A stretch of 64,000 bases of DNA from JAOTVV01 sp041602035 (GTDB taxonomy: Bacteria; Gemmatimonadota; Gemmatimonadetes; Gemmatimonadales; GWC2-71-9), in assembly GCA_041602035.1 (NCBI GenBank), contig JBFIHA010000014.1:1-64000 (forward strand), read 5' to 3'. The position numbers were made by a program, and so were the translations under genes. Below are positions 16,571 through 25,177 of this stretch, in pieces. Within the stretch, counting starts at the first letter, position 1. The number at the start of each line of letters is the position of its first letter. The notes under the pieces are model-generated. The model ran no database searches. It saw only the letters and a list, made by a program, of their open reading frames with translations, and was not told the DNA's origin.

Positions 16571-19303
16571 ATGATGCATAGAGCGTTACTGCTGATCGGC
16601 CTCGGAATCATCGCGCTGCTGGTGTTCGCCGGAACGCCGGCCGCCGCTGCGTTTCTCGCCGATTGGTATTGGTTCTCGGCCCTGGGGCTCGAGCGGATCT
16701 TCACGACGGGACTCGTGACCAAGCTCGTGCTCGGTGCGGCGGTCACGGTGGTTGCGTCGGCGTTTCTCTACGTCAATCTGCGCTTTCCCCTGCGGGGGGT
16801 CGCGCCCGACCCGCTCATCGTTCCCCTCCGCGGTCGGCAGCCCTCGGTGGACCTGAACCGGGTCATGCGGATCGCGATGCTGCCGATTGCGCTCCTCCTG
16901 GGTCTCCTGGTGGGGGCGACTATGTCCGGGGCGTGGCTCGGTGTGCTGCGGTTTCTGCACGCCACCGAGTTCGGCGTGGTGGATCCCGTGTTCGGCCGAG
17001 ACATCGGGTACTACGTGTTCACGCTGCCGGTACTCTCGGGTGGTATTGGGCTCGTCACCGGTCTCGCGATTCTGGCGCTGGTGTTCACGACGCCGCTCTA
17101 CCTGTTGCGCCGCGACGTGGTGGTCTTCCATCGGCGCGTGACCGTCGAGCCGGGCGCCCAGCTCCATTTGGGGGCCCTGCTGGCCCTCGTACTCGTGTCG
17201 TTTGCCCTGCGGGTGTTCTTCGTGGACATCCCGTCACTCCTCTACGCCACGACCGGACCGTTCGTCGGCGCAGCCTTCGCCGATCTCAGCACCAAATTGC
17301 CCGCCTTGCGGATAGCCGGGGTGGTGGCGGTCGTGGGTGCGGCACTTGTGGTGTGGGGGGCGGCACGGCGTCGCCTCGTGCCCTATGCCCTGCTGGCGTT
17401 CGGCGCCTACATCGGTGTGGGGATCCTGGGGTCACTGACGGCCACATCGATCCAACGTCTCGTGGTGATCCCCAACGAGCTCGTCAAGGAAGCGCCGCAG
17501 CTCGAGCGGCACATCGGCGCCACCCGGAGCGCATGGGGCCTGGATCGCGTGGCCGTGCGCGAGTTGAGCGGCGAGTCCCAACTCACCCTGCAGGATATCG
17601 AGGCGAATGCAGCGACGATCCGCAACGTGCGTCTGTGGGACCGGGATCCCTTGCTCCAGACCTTCGGGCAGCTTCAGGAAATCCGCACGTACTACGACTT
17701 CGTATCGGTCGATGACGACCGCTACTGGATCGACGGCGAGTATCGGCAAGTGCTGCTCTCACCGCGCGAGCTGAATTCCGCGTCGCTCCCCACGCGGACC
17801 TTCGTCAACGAGCGCCTCGTCTTCACCCATGGGATGGGTCTCACGTTGGGGCCGGTCAACCAAGTGACGGAAGAGGGGTTACCGGTCCTCTTCATTCAGG
17901 ATCTCCCGCCCTCGTCGAACGTGTCCCTCGGCGTCACGCGGCCGGGCATCTACTACGGAGAGCTGTCCAACGACTGGGTATTCGTGAGTACCAGCCAGCG
18001 CGAATTCGACTACCCCTCTGGTGAGGGGAATGTCTATACGAGCTACGAGGGCACCGGGGGCGTGGCCGTGTCGTCGCTGCTGCGAAAGGCGGTGCTGTCG
18101 ATCCACTTCCGGTCGCTCAAGGTGCTGCTGTCGCGGTACATCACCAGGGACAGCCGCGTCATGTACCACCGACGCATTCGGGAACGCGCCCGAAAGGCCT
18201 TGCCGTTTCTCCTCTGGGACAGCGATCCGTACATCGTGATCGCCGAGAACGGCGAACTGAAGTGGATCTACGATGCGTACACGGCGAGTGACCGCTATCC
18301 CTATGCACAACCGATCCGCAACGGCACGAACTACATGCGGAACAGCGTCAAGGTAGTGATCGATGCGTATCACGGGACGGTCGACGCCTACATCGCCGAT
18401 CCCGACGACCCGATCGTGCGGACCTACGACCGCGTGTTTCCAGGCGTGTTCAAGCCGCTCGATTCGCTGCCCGCTGATCTTCGGGCCCACCTGCGCTATC
18501 CGGAAGACCTGTTCCGGATTCAGACCCTGCTGTACGCGACCTATCACATGGGGGAGCCGGAGATCTTCTATCACCGCGAGGACGAGTGGCAGATTCCGGT
18601 TGCCGGTCGGAACGAGATGTCCCGTGATCCGTTCCTGCGACACATCGTGATGAAACTCCCCACCGAAGCGCGGGAGGAATTCATCATCATGACCCCGTTC
18701 ACCCCGCGCCAGAAGGACAACCTCTCGGCCTGGATGGTGGCGCGGAACGACGGCGCGCATCTGGGTGAGCTGGTGGTGTACCAATTCCCCAGGCAGCGAT
18801 TGGTGTTCGGACCGACGCAGGTGGCGAATCGCATCGATCAAAATACCGAGGTCTCTCGCCAGATTTCACTGTGGGATCAGCGGGGCTCGCAGGTGATTCG
18901 CGGGAACCTGCTGGTGATTCCGATCGAGGAATCGTTGATCTTCGTCCAGGCGCTCTACCTTCGAGCCGAAGGCGGCCGCATTCCCGAGCTGAAGCGCGTG
19001 ATCGTCGCCTATGAGAATCAAGTGGTCATGGAAGAGACGCTCGAGGAGGGGTTGGGGCGTCTCTTCGGCGGATCCGTGGGTGTGCCCGCCGAGCCCCGAC
19101 CAGCGATCGTGGAAGCGCAGCCCGCAGCAGCGGCGAGCACGCTGGAGGATCTCATCACCCAGGCGGCGGAATCCTACGATCGCGCGCTTGCCGCCCAGCG
19201 ATCGGGGGATTGGGCTCGGTACGGGGAAGAGATGCGGAGGGTGGGTGAGCTGCTACGCCAGCTGCGCGAGCGGAGTGGCGTCTCTCCAACAGTGGGCCGC
19301 TGA
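16571..19303 (+). CDS. UPF0182 family large membrane protein
   Basis: A 910-aa protein of the UPF0182 (COG1615) family: seven hydrophobic segments in residues 1-300, then a large hydrophilic domain with NPNELVKEAPQL-like text (VVIPNELVKEAPQLERHI), YINERL-type strands and a C-terminal helical tail rich in Ala/Glu. Function is unknown in the family. The start is ATG 16571 (GGAG seven bases upstream); the frame is open to a TTG at 16550, which is less likely. It follows the barrel gene by 40 bp and may be cotranscribed. Confidence 0.88.
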   Translation: MMHRALLLIGLGIIALLVFAGTPAAAAFLADWYWFSALGLERIFTTGLVTKLVLGAAVTVVASAFLYVNLRFPLRGVAPDPLIVPLRGRQPSVDLNRVMRIAMLPIALLLGLLVGATMSGAWLGVLRFLHATEFGVVDPVFGRDIGYYVFTLPVLSGGIGLVTGLAILALVFTTPLYLLRRDVVVFHRRVTVEPGAQLHLGALLALVLVSFALRVFFVDIPSLLYATTGPFVGAAFADLSTKLPALRIAGVVAVVGAALVVWGAARRRLVPYALLAFGAYIGVGILGSLTATSIQRLVVIPNELVKEAPQLERHIGATRSAWGLDRVAVRELSGESQLTLQDIEANAATIRNVRLWDRDPLLQTFGQLQEIRTYYDFVSVDDDRYWIDGEYRQVLLSPRELNSASLPTRTFVNERLVFTHGMGLTLGPVNQVTEEGLPVLFIQDLPPSSNVSLGVTRPGIYYGELSNDWVFVSTSQREFDYPSGEGNVYTSYEGTGGVAVSSLLRKAVLSIHFRSLKVLLSRYITRDSRVMYHRRIRERARKALPFLLWDSDPYIVIAENGELKWIYDAYTASDRYPYAQPIRNGTNYMRNSVKVVIDAYHGTVDAYIADPDDPIVRTYDRVFPGVFKPLDSLPADLRAHLRYPEDLFRIQTLLYATYHMGEPEIFYHREDEWQIPVAGRNEMSRDPFLRHIVMKLPTEAREEFIIMTPFTPRQKDNLSAWMVARNDGAHLGELVVYQFPRQRLVFGPTQVANRIDQNTEVSRQISLWDQRGSQVIRGNLLVIPIEESLIFVQALYLRAEGGRIPELKRVIVAYENQVVMEETLEEGLGRLFGGSVGVPAEPRPAIVEAQPAAAASTLEDLITQAAESYDRALAAQRSGDWARYGEEMRRVGELLRQLRERSGVSPTVGR

Positions 19304-19376
19304 ACGTCAGGCTAACGCCGACCGTCGCCGTTCCGTGACCTAGGAAAGGCGCGAGGGACCTGGGAAAGGAAGGGGT

Positions 19377-20375
19377 ATGCGCTTCACACGGATAGCAGGG
19401 ATCGGGCACCACGTCCCGCAACGGGTAGTGACGAATCACGACCTCGAGCACGTGATGGACACCTCGGATCAATGGATTCGGGAACGAACCGGCATCCGGG
19501 AGCGGCGGTTCGTCGAGCCGGGCACGGGGAGCGCTGCCCTCGCGATGGAGGCCACGCGGACGGCGCTGGACGACGCCGGCTGGGAACCGAGCGACGTGCA
19601 GTTCATCGTGTTTGCGACCTTGTCACCCGATCTCTATTTCCCGGGAAGCGGCGTCCTGCTCCAGGCCGCCCTCGGCCTTCCGGGTGTCGGGGCGCTCGAC
19701 GTACGCAACCAGTGCACGGGATTCGTGTACGGGCTGTCGGTCGCCGACGCGTTTGTCCGTATGGGGCTCTACGAGCGCGTACTGCTCGTGGGAGCCGAAG
19801 TCCATTCGGCCGGTCTGCGGATGAGCACGGCAGGGCGCGACACCGCGGTGCTCTTTGGCGACGGTGCCGGGGCCGTGTGCCTCGAAGCCACGTCCGATGA
19901 GGATGGCAGCCGGATCCTCTGGCACCATCTCCATGCCGATGGTCGCTTCGCCACCGAGCTGTGTATCCGAAGCCCAGGATCGGCCAACACGCCGTGGATC
20001 ACCAAGGAAATGATCGACGATGGATCGGCGTTCCCGCACATGAACGGTCGTGAGGTGTTCAAACACGCCGTGACCCGATTCCCCGAGGTCATCGAGTCCG
20101 TCCTGGCCTCGCAGAAGCTCTCGTCCGATGATTTGGACATGGTGATTCCGCACCAGGCCAATGAGCGGATCACCGAGGCGGTGAGGAAACGGCTGGGCGT
20201 CGACGAATCCAAGGTCTACAGCAACATCGCCAAGTACGGTAACACAACCGCGGCGAGCATCCCGATCGCGCTGAGCGAAGCAGTGGACGATGGCCGCGTG
20301 CAGCGCGGGAGTCTCGTGTGTCTCGCCGCCTTCGGCTCCGGGTTCACGTGGGGGGCGAGCCTGCTCCGCTACTGA
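19377..20375 (+). CDS. fabH: Beta-ketoacyl-ACP synthase III (FabH-type)
   Basis: A 332-aa thiolase-fold enzyme that condenses acyl-CoA with malonyl-ACP to start fatty acid synthesis. The catalytic triad is present: Cys113 (DVRNQCTGFVYG), His in MVIPHQANERI and Asn in KYGNTTAASIP. The strong purine tract AAAGGAAGGGG precedes ATG 19377. It lies apart from other fab genes, and the RNQCTGF active-site context differs from the common AACSGF, so a special primer substrate is possible. Its last 32 bases overlap the convergent gene on the other strand. Confidence 0.88.
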   Translation: MRFTRIAGIGHHVPQRVVTNHDLEHVMDTSDQWIRERTGIRERRFVEPGTGSAALAMEATRTALDDAGWEPSDVQFIVFATLSPDLYFPGSGVLLQAALGLPGVGALDVRNQCTGFVYGLSVADAFVRMGLYERVLLVGAEVHSAGLRMSTAGRDTAVLFGDGAGAVCLEATSDEDGSRILWHHLHADGRFATELCIRSPGSANTPWITKEMIDDGSAFPHMNGREVFKHAVTRFPEVIESVLASQKLSSDDLDMVIPHQANERITEAVRKRLGVDESKVYSNIAKYGNTTAASIPIALSEAVDDGRVQRGSLVCLAAFGSGFTWGASLLRY

Positions 20376-22767
20376 GTGGAGGTGTTGTCGACTGAGAGAG
20401 GAGGACGGCCGCGGCGATCGCGTAGGTGATCGCTGCGCCGGCCAAGAGGCTCGAGGATCCCCACTCGAGCGCGACGAGAGCTGCCAATGGTGCCGCAACG
20501 ACAGACGCGAATCCGTTGGCGGCCCACGCCCATGCCAGGCCGGCCTGATCCTGCCGTACGACCAGCCGCACCCCCGCTGGAAACGGCACCCCCATCATGA
20601 GCGCCACCGGTGCGACGAGCGCGACGGTGGCCAGGACGCGTAAGGTCAGCGGGAGCGACTGCAGCCCGTGCACGGCAGGCATGAGAGCCAACGCCGCGAG
20701 GGTCACTAGGCCGACCAACACCACCACCGCAACGCGCGCCCGCAGCCCGCTCATGCGGTCGCTCCACACACTGCCGAGCCCCGAGCAGGTCAGGACGAGC
20801 GTGAGGACCGCCACGACGGCGAAGACCGGGTGCCCCAGGAGCAGCGTTGCGATCTGGATCGTCGCGATCTCGGTGGCCAGGTACGCCAAACCAATTGCCG
20901 TGAAATAGCCAACGATCGGGAGCACGCGCACGGAGGGTGACCGCGACGCCCGGAGGGTGAGTGGCGCCAGGAGGAGCAGGAGCGCGATCCCCACCCCTTG
21001 GCCGAGAGTCGCCAGCAGCGTGACGTATCCCCATTCGGCAAACGGCAGCCACTCCCCGCGTGCTGTGGTGAGCAGCCGCGGCAGCGACTCGGGCCGAAGG
21101 AAGTGATGCGGGTACGGGCGCGCATCAGTGGCTGGTCGCACGTCGAAGGCGTAGGTGTCGGCAAATCGGTGAGCGGCTTCCTCCCCGGTGGCTGCCGCGC
21201 GAGACGCGTCGAACACGGTCGGCTCGGCGAGTGTGTGAAACCGCGCCGGTGGGTGTTCGAGTCCGGGCCGCCAATCGATCTCGAATTGCCGCTCGCCCGC
21301 CCAGCCTTCCAGGCGCTGCAGCTCCACCGTACCGAACCCCGCGGGCTTGACCAGCACGGTGACGGTTCCCCAGCTGCGGAGCACGACCAGTCCATCGGGC
21401 ACCCGTGACGGGATGACGCGCCTCAGCGCCTCCCCCGCCGTCAAGACCGAGCGCACCGTTCCCCTCGGCGGTACCGTGAGCCACCCGGTCACCGCAAGCA
21501 TCCCGTCCGCGTCGAGGATCTCGAGATACGCGACGTACGCCTCGACCGTATGCAGGAAATCCTCCCCGAGGGCGTGCACGCCAGCGGCGGTGGTGCCGGG
21601 TCCGCCCGCCGGACCGAGCACCACGAGGTCATATCGGTGGTCGCTCCGTGCCACGTAGGACCGCGCATCGGCCACCACCCAGCGGATCAGCGTCGAGTCC
21701 GAGGTCTCCGGTTTTGGAGCGCTCGCCTGCAGCGCGACGAGGTCTGGGACGAGCTCTACCGCCGTGATCGCTTGCGCACCATGGGCCGCGGCACTGCGCA
21801 CCTCGGTGCCGGCGCCCGCCCCCAGGACGAGCACGCGTTGCGGGCGGATGGCGGCGTAGGGAGCGGCTGATGGCAGCCAGTCGAGCATGGCTAGGTCGTC
21901 GGTGGTTGGGTGGAGGGTGGGGACCGATCCCACCAAGTCACCGTCCACGAAAACGGCGCGCTCCGGTGGCACTGAGCCGCGAAAGCCCAGCGACAGTCCT
22001 GGCGCGTGTCGGAACGCCGGCGCGTCGACGGCTACGACCCACCCGGTTGGGCCAAACCGCTCCTCGACCCGAACGGCGCCGGGATACGCCTCGACCTGTG
22101 GCAGCGCCTTGTAGGGGGTGACATCCAGACGCCAGACGGGACTCACAATCGTTCCGATCGTGACTATCGCCCAGGCGACGGAAACCGGGCGTAGTCCCCC
22201 GCCGCCCCTCCACGTGGCCGCCACGGCCCCGCAGGCGGCCATCACGGCCGGCAGCCCGATTGCGCGCTGCGGCTCGAGAACCCATAAGACGGCGAGCGCT
22301 GCCACCGCCCCAAAACCCGAGCCCAGGAAGCTCACGCCGTACACGAGACCCGACTGTCGCACGGCGAGCCTGATGCCGAGCAGCACAACCGTGGCGCCGG
22401 CCAGGAGCGGGGCCGCCAGAATGAACTCGATCAACAGCAACCGCACCCAGGATCCGCCGTGCCACAGCAGCTGGGTAGCGTCGATCGGGAGCCGCTCGGC
22501 GAGCACCGGGGAGATGAGGAAGGCCAGCGCTGTGAGGACGCTCGATCGAGCGAACCAGCGAGTGGCTCGGTCGGTGTCCAGCGGTCCGACCAGGGTGAGC
22601 AGGGTGCCGCTCGCCCCGAACCCGAGCATGGCGACCCCAATCGCCATGTAGGCGAAGTGATGGAACTGCACGATGGCAAGGACGCGGACCAGGAGGACCT
22701 GGTATGCGAGGATGGCCGCCGCCGCGAGCGCGACGGCGGCGAGTCGGTGGTTGGGGGTTGTCGTCAG
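20344..22767 (-). CDS. Membrane protein with spermidine-synthase-like methyltransferase-fold domain
   Basis: About 807 aa. The N-terminus has seven or so membrane segments. A Rossmann SpeE-like domain follows: LVLGAGAGTEVRSA, then WVVADARSYV and DLVVLGPAGGPG. The C-terminus has a further block of five or six segments with ATEIATIQIATLLLGHP, as in fused MFS/spermidine synthases. No ATG, GTG or TTG lies in frame ahead of the first membrane segment; the only placed candidate is CTG 22767, overlapping the pcm stop as CTGA. The start is therefore uncertain. Substrate is unknown; the polyamine-synthase active residues are not clearly conserved. Confidence 0.75.
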   Translation of the reverse strand: MTTTPNHRLAAVALAAAAILAYQVLLVRVLAIVQFHHFAYMAIGVAMLGFGASGTLLTLVGPLDTDRATRWFARSSVLTALAFLISPVLAERLPIDATQLLWHGGSWVRLLLIEFILAAPLLAGATVVLLGIRLAVRQSGLVYGVSFLGSGFGAVAALAVLWVLEPQRAIGLPAVMAACGAVAATWRGGGGLRPVSVAWAIVTIGTIVSPVWRLDVTPYKALPQVEAYPGAVRVEERFGPTGWVVAVDAPAFRHAPGLSLGFRGSVPPERAVFVDGDLVGSVPTLHPTTDDLAMLDWLPSAAPYAAIRPQRVLVLGAGAGTEVRSAAAHGAQAITAVELVPDLVALQASAPKPETSDSTLIRWVVADARSYVARSDHRYDLVVLGPAGGPGTTAAGVHALGEDFLHTVEAYVAYLEILDADGMLAVTGWLTVPPRGTVRSVLTAGEALRRVIPSRVPDGLVVLRSWGTVTVLVKPAGFGTVELQRLEGWAGERQFEIDWRPGLEHPPARFHTLAEPTVFDASRAAATGEEAAHRFADTYAFDVRPATDARPYPHHFLRPESLPRLLTTARGEWLPFAEWGYVTLLATLGQGVGIALLLLLAPLTLRASRSPSVRVLPIVGYFTAIGLAYLATEIATIQIATLLLGHPVFAVVAVLTLVLTCSGLGSVWSDRMSGLRARVAVVVLVGLVTLAALALMPAVHGLQSLPLTLRVLATVALVAPVALMMGVPFPAGVRLVVRQDQAGLAWAWAANGFASVVAAPLAALVALEWGSSSLLAGAAITYAIAAAVLLSQSTTPPLSSGAGSPPT

Positions 22768-23549
22768 CGCAGCCCCTCGAGCATCGGCACGAAGCGCACG
22801 GGTAGGAGGTTTGACGTTCGCAGCCGTCCGTCCCGGTCCTTTTCCACCAGCACGAGGTTCTGGATGCCGTAGACGCTGCCGACGGGAATGACCATGCGTC
22901 CTCCGGGCCGTAATTGGGCCGTCAGCGCCGGCGGGATGAATCCGGCCGCCGCGGTCACGATGACGGCGTCGAACGGTGCTTCCTCGTTCCATCCGAAGTG
23001 CCCGTCGGCGTGGCGGACCGTCACGTTGGTGTACCCGAGGCGCTCGAGGCGCTCGGTTGCGGAGGTGGCAAGGGCCCGGACCAGCTCCACCGTGAAAACG
23101 TGTGCGCCGAGGTCGGCGAGCACGGCGGCCTGATAGCCGGAGCCGGTGCCGACCTCGAGCACCTTCATTCCAGGCTGCGCACCGATCACCTCCGTCATGT
23201 ATGCCACGATATACGGCTGAGAGATGGTCTGACCGTACCCGATCGGCAGGGGGTGATCGCCGTAGGCCCGCGAGCGATTGCCGGCCGGGACGAACTCGTG
23301 GCGCGGGACGCGACCCATGCTGCGCAACGTCAGGGAATCGACGACACCGCGATCGGCGATCAGGCGCACCATGGCCTGGCGCGCCTTTAGCGTACGGTCG
23401 GTGTCACGCTGGCCGCGCTCCTGCGCGTTGGTCGGTACGGGGGCCGCAACGACCACGAGGAGCATGGCCGACAACGGCAGCAGGGGGATGCGCCTCGAGC
23501 ATGCTGGCTGCATCCGTTTGGCCCGGTGGGCAGTGCTCGTGGCTCGCAT
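22764..23549 (-). CDS. pcm: Protein-L-isoaspartate O-methyltransferase with signal peptide
   Basis: A SAM-dependent PCMT: IGYGQTISQPYIVAYMTE (substrate side), VLEVGTGSGYQAAVLADLG (SAM motif I), VTVRHADGHFGW and LRPGGRMVIPVG. It methylates L-isoaspartyl residues to allow repair. Unusually the N-terminus is a Sec-like signal (SRRIPLLPLSAMLLVVVAAPVPTNAQ, split in two parts by the Pro), suggesting export. The ATG at 23549 lies 10 bp after the esterase stop and gives 261 aa; ATG 23513 gives a shorter, more classical signal peptide. The end overlaps the next gene by 4 nt. Confidence 0.87.
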   Translation of the reverse strand: MRATSTAHRAKRMQPACSRRIPLLPLSAMLLVVVAAPVPTNAQERGQRDTDRTLKARQAMVRLIADRGVVDSLTLRSMGRVPRHEFVPAGNRSRAYGDHPLPIGYGQTISQPYIVAYMTEVIGAQPGMKVLEVGTGSGYQAAVLADLGAHVFTVELVRALATSATERLERLGYTNVTVRHADGHFGWNEEAPFDAVIVTAAAGFIPPALTAQLRPGGRMVIPVGSVYGIQNLVLVEKDRDGRLRTSNLLPVRFVPMLEGLR

Positions 23550-23559
23550 GCGCAACCCG

Positions 23560-24207
23560 TCAGCGAGTGGCGAGGGAATGCAGGATGTCACGGTCGATCC
23601 AGTGACCGCCATTGTATGCGATCGTCTCGTAGGGAATCTCGTGGTCGAACAGCCGTTCCTCCATTGCGAGCAGCGCATCGCGGTCCAGGTAGCGGTCCTC
23701 CGATCCCACGACGAACGTGAGCCGTGCATCCTCGAGCTTCCCCCAGGCTGCCTCGAGGTCGAGATCCGGAGGTAGCAGCTCACCCCAGAGGATCAGCCGG
23801 TCCGCGACGGCGCGCCCGAGACTGATCCACCGTGCGGCGGTCGCCGCGCCCTGCGAAAACCCGAGAACGTAGACGGCAACGTCGAGCCGTCGGACGGTGG
23901 CGAAGACGTGTTCGTATAAGCGGTCGAGGTACCGCACGTAATCCGCGATATCGGACAGACGATCCTCACGCGTCATCCAGCTGGCGCCAACGGTCTTGGC
24001 GGCGTGGTTGGTGTAGTAGCGGGACAGGCCCTCGGGGGCGACCAGATACCGATGACCATCATCGAGAACGCGGAACTCCTCGAGGAGCGAGGCAGCGAGC
24101 TGCCCGTATCCGTGACACAGGAACCACACCTGCTTCACGGAGGCACTCGGATGTCCGAGCGTGAAGAACCGGGCGGTGCAGGGCACCGTGAGATGGTGTT
24201 CCTGCAT
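23560..24207 (-). CDS. Alpha/beta hydrolase (phospholipase/carboxylesterase-like)
   Basis: A 215-aa cytosolic-looking esterase. Visible elements are the oxyanion segment FLCHGYGQLA, nucleophile Ser in VLGFSQGAATA, Asp in VGSEDRYLD and His in YNGGHWIDRD. Size matches the carboxylesterase/thioesterase YpfH-like group. It belongs to the minus-strand run, 65 bp after the EEP gene and 10 bp before pcm. Substrate unknown. Confidence 0.82.
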   Translation of the reverse strand: MQEHHLTVPCTARFFTLGHPSASVKQVWFLCHGYGQLAASLLEEFRVLDDGHRYLVAPEGLSRYYTNHAAKTVGASWMTREDRLSDIADYVRYLDRLYEHVFATVRRLDVAVYVLGFSQGAATAARWISLGRAVADRLILWGELLPPDLDLEAAWGKLEDARLTFVVGSEDRYLDRDALLAMEERLFDHEIPYETIAYNGGHWIDRDILHSLATR

Positions 24208-24272
24208 GTGGCCAAGTTATCGCCGCCTTCACGGGTCGGCGAGGGTCCCGCGTGGCCGCCGCTGGGCTGGGA

Positions 24273-25175
24273 CTAGCGGCGCCCTGGTGCGAGGGTCGCG
24301 ACGACCGGGAAGTGATCGGAGGGATAGCGGCCGTTCCGCTGTCGGCGCACGATGGCGGCATCCAGCACTGTCCACTGGGCCGAAACGAGGATCGCATCGA
24401 TCTTGGCCCCTGACGAATCACCGGAGAAACCATGAAACGTGCCCACAGCCGAGGCGTGGGGACGAGCTCGGCGAAACGTATCGATCAGTGCTGGGGATGG
24501 CGGTGCCGTACTGAATGCGTCGGATGGCGACACCTCGCCGACGAGGTAACGAAACGCAGGGTTGTCCTCGCCGGCGTTGAAGTCGCCCAGGACGATGAGC
24601 GGATCGACATTGGGCAGCGCCGAGAGCCGGTCGGCAATGAGTTGGACGCTTCGCTCGCGGGACGGCTGGGACTCGTGATCGAGGTGCACGTTGAAGACGT
24701 AGAAGCCGTTGCCGGTGGCGAGATCCTCGAAGTGCGCCCAGGTGCAGATCCGGGTGATGCGATTTCCCCAGCTCGTCGAGCCCGGAGCGTCCGGGGTGTC
24801 GGACAGCCAGAACGTGCCGTGCTGGGTCGTTCGCAACCGATTCCGGTCGTACAGGATCGCTGCGTATTCTCCCCGTTCCATGCCGTCGTCTCGCCCGACG
24901 CCGATCTCGCCGTAGCTCGGCAAGGCCGCTGTCAGGGCGTCGAGTTGGAACCGCAGCGCCTCCTGGAGCGCGAGCACGGTGGGCGCGTGCTCGCGGATGA
25001 CCGCGACCACGAGGTCCGATCGGTTGAGCCAGCTATTGACCCCGTCAGCCGCCGTCCCGTATCGGATGTTGAAGCTCATCACCCCGAGCGTCGGTGTTGA
25101 GGGAGTGCTGGCGCTGCATCCGACGATGGTCGCGGCGAGGATACCATCGACGAGTCGCCGGACGCTGCGGTTCAT
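24273..25175 (-). CDS. Lipoprotein endonuclease/exonuclease/phosphatase family protein
   Basis: A 300-aa EEP-fold hydrolase with a lipoprotein leader (ATIVGCSAS, Cys20). Motifs in order are MSFNIRYG, LALQEAL (metal Glu), FNVHLDHES, VLGDFNAGED and YPSDHFPVVA (catalytic Asp-His), which resemble secreted sphingomyelinase/phosphodiesterase-like members. The ATG at 25175 lies 2 bp after the deacylase stop, so the two are coupled. Likely extracytoplasmic; the substrate (phospholipid, nucleic acid or other phosphodiester) is not determined. Confidence 0.85.
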   Translation of the reverse strand: MNRSVRRLVDGILAATIVGCSASTPSTPTLGVMSFNIRYGTAADGVNSWLNRSDLVVAVIREHAPTVLALQEALRFQLDALTAALPSYGEIGVGRDDGMERGEYAAILYDRNRLRTTQHGTFWLSDTPDAPGSTSWGNRITRICTWAHFEDLATGNGFYVFNVHLDHESQPSRERSVQLIADRLSALPNVDPLIVLGDFNAGEDNPAFRYLVGEVSPSDAFSTAPPSPALIDTFRRARPHASAVGTFHGFSGDSSGAKIDAILVSAQWTVLDAAIVRRQRNGRYPSDHFPVVATLAPGRR

Positions 25176-25177
25176 CC

